From Streptomyces sp. CB02400 (lineage in GTDB: Bacteria > Actinomycetota > Actinomycetes > Streptomycetales > Streptomycetaceae): 64,000 bases of DNA. The notes beneath the pieces were generated by a model. It was not told the origin of the DNA. It did no database searches and saw only the letters and a list, made by a program, of their open reading frames with translations. Location: assembly GCF_001905725.1 (NCBI RefSeq), contig NZ_LIWB01000010.1, forward strand, positions 232,555-296,554. Direction: 5' to 3'. The stretch's first letter is position 1, and every line of letters begins with the position of its first letter. The translations under genes were made by a program, and so were the position numbers. Of this stretch, positions 61,501 to 64,000 are shown in pieces.

Positions 61501-62354
61501 CGTCCCTCGTCCTCCCCCGGCACGATCCGGCGCAGCCGCCCCGGCGGCTGTTCCCGCTTGCGCCATTCGCGCGGATAGCCCACCGACACCTCCTCGAAGC
61601 GGACGCCGTCCTGCCAGGTGGTCCGGGGGATGTGCAGATGGCCGTAGACCATGGTGTGGACGGGGAACCGCCGGTGCCAGTCGTCGGTGAGCACGGTGCC
61701 GCACCACATGGCGAACTCGGGGTACCACAGGACGTCCGTCGGATGGCGGTGCAGCGGCCAGTGGTTGACCAGGACGAGCGGCAGTCCGTCCGGCACCTCG
61801 GCCAGCCGGCGCCCGGTCTCGTCGACCCGGGCCCGGCACCAGGCCTCCCGGGTCGGGTACGGGTCGGGGTGCAGCAGCCGCTCGTCGGTGCAGACGACCC
61901 CGGTGCCGTGCGCGTACTCCAGTCCCTCGTCCTTGGTGGCGCACCCGGACGGCAGGAACGAGTAGTCGTACAGCAGGAACAGCGGTGCGACGACGACCGG
62001 GCCGCCGGGGCCGTCCCAGACGGGGTAGGGGTCCTCGGGTGTGATCACCCCGAGGTCGCGGCACTGTTCGACCAGATGGTCGTAGCGGGCGACGCCGCGC
62101 AGTGTGACCGGGTCGCTCGGATGGGTCCACAGTTCGTGGTTGCCGGGCACCCAGACGACCTTGGCGAACCGGCCGGCCAGGGTCTTGATGGCCCAGCGGA
62201 TGTCCTCCACGGTCTCCGCGACGTCACCGGCCACGAGCAGCCAGTCCTTGTCCGACTCGGGCCGCATGCCGTCGACCAGGGCACGGTTCTCGGCGTAGCC
62301 GATGTGCAGGTCGCTGATGGCCCACAGCTGTCCGCCGCCGTCTGTCCCCGACAT
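61497..62354 (-). CDS. Calcineurin-like metallophosphoesterase
   Basis: 285 aa from the ATG at 62354 (GGAGGGGAG at 7-nt spacing). All metal-site motifs are present: DLH (D15, H17), GDV (D44), GNHE (N72, H73), NHWPLH and GHLH. Cytoplasmic phosphoesterase; substrate unknown. Coupled to the phosphopantetheinyl transferase gene, a pairing that is frequent in Streptomyces and could mean a joint role in CoA or carrier-protein turnover (inference). Confidence 0.88.
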   Translation of the reverse strand: MSGTDGGGQLWAISDLHIGYAENRALVDGMRPESDKDWLLVAGDVAETVEDIRWAIKTLAGRFAKVVWVPGNHELWTHPSDPVTLRGVARYDHLVEQCRDLGVITPEDPYPVWDGPGGPVVVAPLFLLYDYSFLPSGCATKDEGLEYAHGTGVVCTDERLLHPDPYPTREAWCRARVDETGRRLAEVPDGLPLVLVNHWPLHRHPTDVLWYPEFAMWCGTVLTDDWHRRFPVHTMVYGHLHIPRTTWQDGVRFEEVSVGYPREWRKREQPPGRLRRIVPGEDEGR

Positions 62355-62594
62355 CACCCGTCTCCCCTCCAGCCGTCACACACGCCCTCACGAACGAGAT
62401 CACATCCGTGCCGCCGGAACAAGCACGACCCGTCACCCGTGTGTGGTACGGGAACGGCTGTCGAAGCCCTATGATCTGCCCCATCACCACCGTCGTGAAA
62501 CGTCCTTCGCACAGGGCGGTTCGGTGACCCTCCATACTCCTGCCCGGGCAACGGGCCACTGAGCCCTGCCCGCGAGCCCCGGAAGGCGGCCTGC

Positions 62595-63728
62595 ATGATC
62601 TCTCGCGTACGCGTCTGGCTCAACCGCACGTACGCGGAGAACGTGTTCTTCATGGATCAGCTGCGGAGAAATCCCGGCGACCGGGCCGTCGAGATCCACG
62701 CCACCCACGGCGACCCCGACTCCCCCGTGCTGGCCGCCGCCGACACCGCCGAACTCGAGCCCGAGGGGCTGTCCCCGGCGGCGTACGTCGAGTACGCGCT
62801 CGCCCAGTGCGAGCGGCGCGGCATCGACGTGTTCGTGCCCCGGCTGCACCAGGCGGCGATCGTCGCGCACCGCGCCGAGTTCGAGGCGGTCGGTACGGCG
62901 CTCCTTGCGCCGCCGCCCGAGGCGGTGGCCGTGTTCCACGACAAGGTGATCGCCTATGAGGCGGTCCAGGCGATCGGGGTGCCCGTGCCGCCGTGGTGGC
63001 GGGTCCGTAGTGCGGGCGAACTCGTCGCAGCGGTCGACGAGTTGGAGGCGGGCGGACACCGGGCCTGTTTCAAGCCCGCGTCCGGCGCGGGCGGGGTGGG
63101 CTTCCGCGTGATCACCCGCGCGCCCTTCTCGCTCACCCAGCTGAGCGGCTTCCCGAGCCCGTACGTGCCGCTCGGTCTGGTGCTGGACGCCCTGCGGGAG
63201 GCCGACGAGCCGGTGGACTGGCTGGTGATGCCCCGGCTGGAGCAGCCCGAGGTGTCGGTGGACTGTCTCACCGGCGCCGACAACCGGATCCGACTGGCGG
63301 TGGGGCGCACCAAGAACGGCCGGCGCAGAGGCTTCACGCTGCACGAGCAGTGGCTGGAGCCGGCCCGGCGGATCGCGGAGGGCTTCGGACTGCATTATCT
63401 GTCCAACATCCAGTTCCGGATGCTGGGCGAGCGGCCCGTGCTCATGGACGTCAACACCCGGCCGGCGGGTGGGCTGCACCAGTTGTCGCTGTGCGGGGTG
63501 AACGCCCCGTGGGCCGCCGTGCGGCTGGCGCTCGGCGAGGACCCGGGCGAGCTGGCGCCGCCGTTCCTGGGCCAGGACTACACGGTGGTGTCGGGTCCGC
63601 GTCCGCTGCTGCCGGTGACGCTGCCGCAGCAGCGTGCCGACGTGCCCGCGCCCGCGCCCGCGCTGGGGGTCGTACCGGCTCCGGCCGCGTCCGTGGAGCC
63701 GCGGACGGCGACCGGGGCGCGCACGTAG
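62595..63728 (+). CDS. ATP-grasp family protein
   Basis: 377 aa, ATG at 62595 with GGAAGG upstream. ATP-grasp fold: HDKVIAYEAVQAIGVPVPPWW, Lys strand HRACFKPASGAGGVGFRV, and the metal-binding end FRMLGERPVLMDVNTRPAGGLHQ (E/D-x-N-x-R). N-terminal domain (RVWLNRTYAENVFFMDQLR) recalls carbamoyl-phosphate-synthase-like ligases of unknown substrate. The last 40 residues are a disordered Ala/Pro tail. Not in an obvious operon. Confidence 0.8.
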   Translation: MISRVRVWLNRTYAENVFFMDQLRRNPGDRAVEIHATHGDPDSPVLAAADTAELEPEGLSPAAYVEYALAQCERRGIDVFVPRLHQAAIVAHRAEFEAVGTALLAPPPEAVAVFHDKVIAYEAVQAIGVPVPPWWRVRSAGELVAAVDELEAGGHRACFKPASGAGGVGFRVITRAPFSLTQLSGFPSPYVPLGLVLDALREADEPVDWLVMPRLEQPEVSVDCLTGADNRIRLAVGRTKNGRRRGFTLHEQWLEPARRIAEGFGLHYLSNIQFRMLGERPVLMDVNTRPAGGLHQLSLCGVNAPWAAVRLALGEDPGELAPPFLGQDYTVVSGPRPLLPVTLPQQRADVPAPAPALGVVPAPAASVEPRTATGART

Positions 63729-64000
63729 AAATTTTTTCGGGGAATTTCCACCGGGGGTGTATCAGGGGCCGGGCCCCGTGCTCTTGATGGTGAAGGCGAC
63801 TTGGGGAAGCCGCCGGGGGGAAGCACGGGGGAACGGGGGGCTCGGGTCGGTCGGCCGCTGTCACGGGGGGCGACCGGCCGGCCCGAAGCCGTGTGCCGTG
63901 CCGGCTAGGCCCAATACCGGTGATTTAGGTTGTTTTCCGGCTGGTTGAAGTGGCTCTGGTCGGCTCGACCAGCCGGACCGTCGGGGTGTCTGGCCGTGGT
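63729..64000. other. Structured non-coding right end
   Basis: No gene. It opens with an AT-rich block (GAAATT/AATTTC, 63728-63748) rare in this genome, continues with paired elements such as CCCCGTGCT and AGCACGGGG, and ends with competing repeats CCGGCTGGTTG (63937-63947), CTGGTCG (63956-63962) and CGACCAGCCGG (63966-63976). Possibly the long leader of a gene beyond the window. Confidence 0.5.

Noticed and set aside
1..64000. tRNA, rRNA, CRISPR arrays, intact insertion sequences, prophage genes
   Set aside because: No cloverleaf-type sequence with a GGTTCGAATCC-like arm, no spaced repeats, and no transposase, integrase or phage structural protein was found.

Overview
The window is high-GC DNA (GC-rich third codon positions, many GTG starts, 4-base stop/start overlaps) from a Streptomyces-type actinomycete. 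The strongest marker is a complete SapB (ram/amf) morphogenetic lantibiotic locus whose 42-aa precursor is almost identical to RamS as I remember it. I see no rRNA, tRNA or CRISPR array.

Layout. 0-6 kb: tail of a DUF3048 protein, a MarR regulator (PcaV-like) and a divergent, tightly coupled protocatechuate operon pcaI-J-H-G-B-L without pcaF. 6-15 kb: a large STAND-type ATPase lacking the usual LuxR helix-turn-helix, a DUF2510 membrane protein with a strong bidirectional terminator, a TetR regulator facing a PAP2-phosphatase/DMT-exporter pair across a large palindrome, and a Tat-exported phospholipase C. 15-26.6 kb: a four-gene operon (DUF4132-like, a 1,670-aa unknown, DUF5682 fused to a CoxE-type VWA domain, SWIM zinc finger) that looks like a rearranged YehI/YehM/YehP/YehQ system with no MoxR ATPase beside it. 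27-34.6 kb: ramR facing ramC-ramS-ramA-ramB.

34.6-40.4 kb is accessory and partly ruined: a P-loop NTPase/SUKH-4 fusion, a truncated paralogue of its NTPase domain, and remains of a three-gene WXG100-like/lipoprotein cluster. 40.4-47 kb: vanillate O-demethylase (vanA, a 56-aa small protein, vanB), an IclR regulator and an NMT1/SsuA-like ABC importer. Vanillate demethylation gives protocatechuate, the substrate of the pca operon at the left end.

47-53 kb: a LacI-regulated sugar ABC importer with a GH13 alpha-glucosidase. 53-58.4 kb: a complete upper 4-hydroxyproline degradation operon (three-subunit D-hydroxyproline dehydrogenase, deaminase, epimerase, GntR regulator), with a palindrome at its promoter. 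58.4-64 kb: an MmyB-like ligand-binding protein, an EspR-like XRE regulator followed by the remnant of an ImmA/IrrE peptidase, a 78-aa unknown, an Sfp-type phosphopantetheinyl transferase with a metallophosphoesterase, an ATP-grasp protein, and a structured non-coding right end.

All assignments come from reading the sequence and remembered family features; no database search was run.
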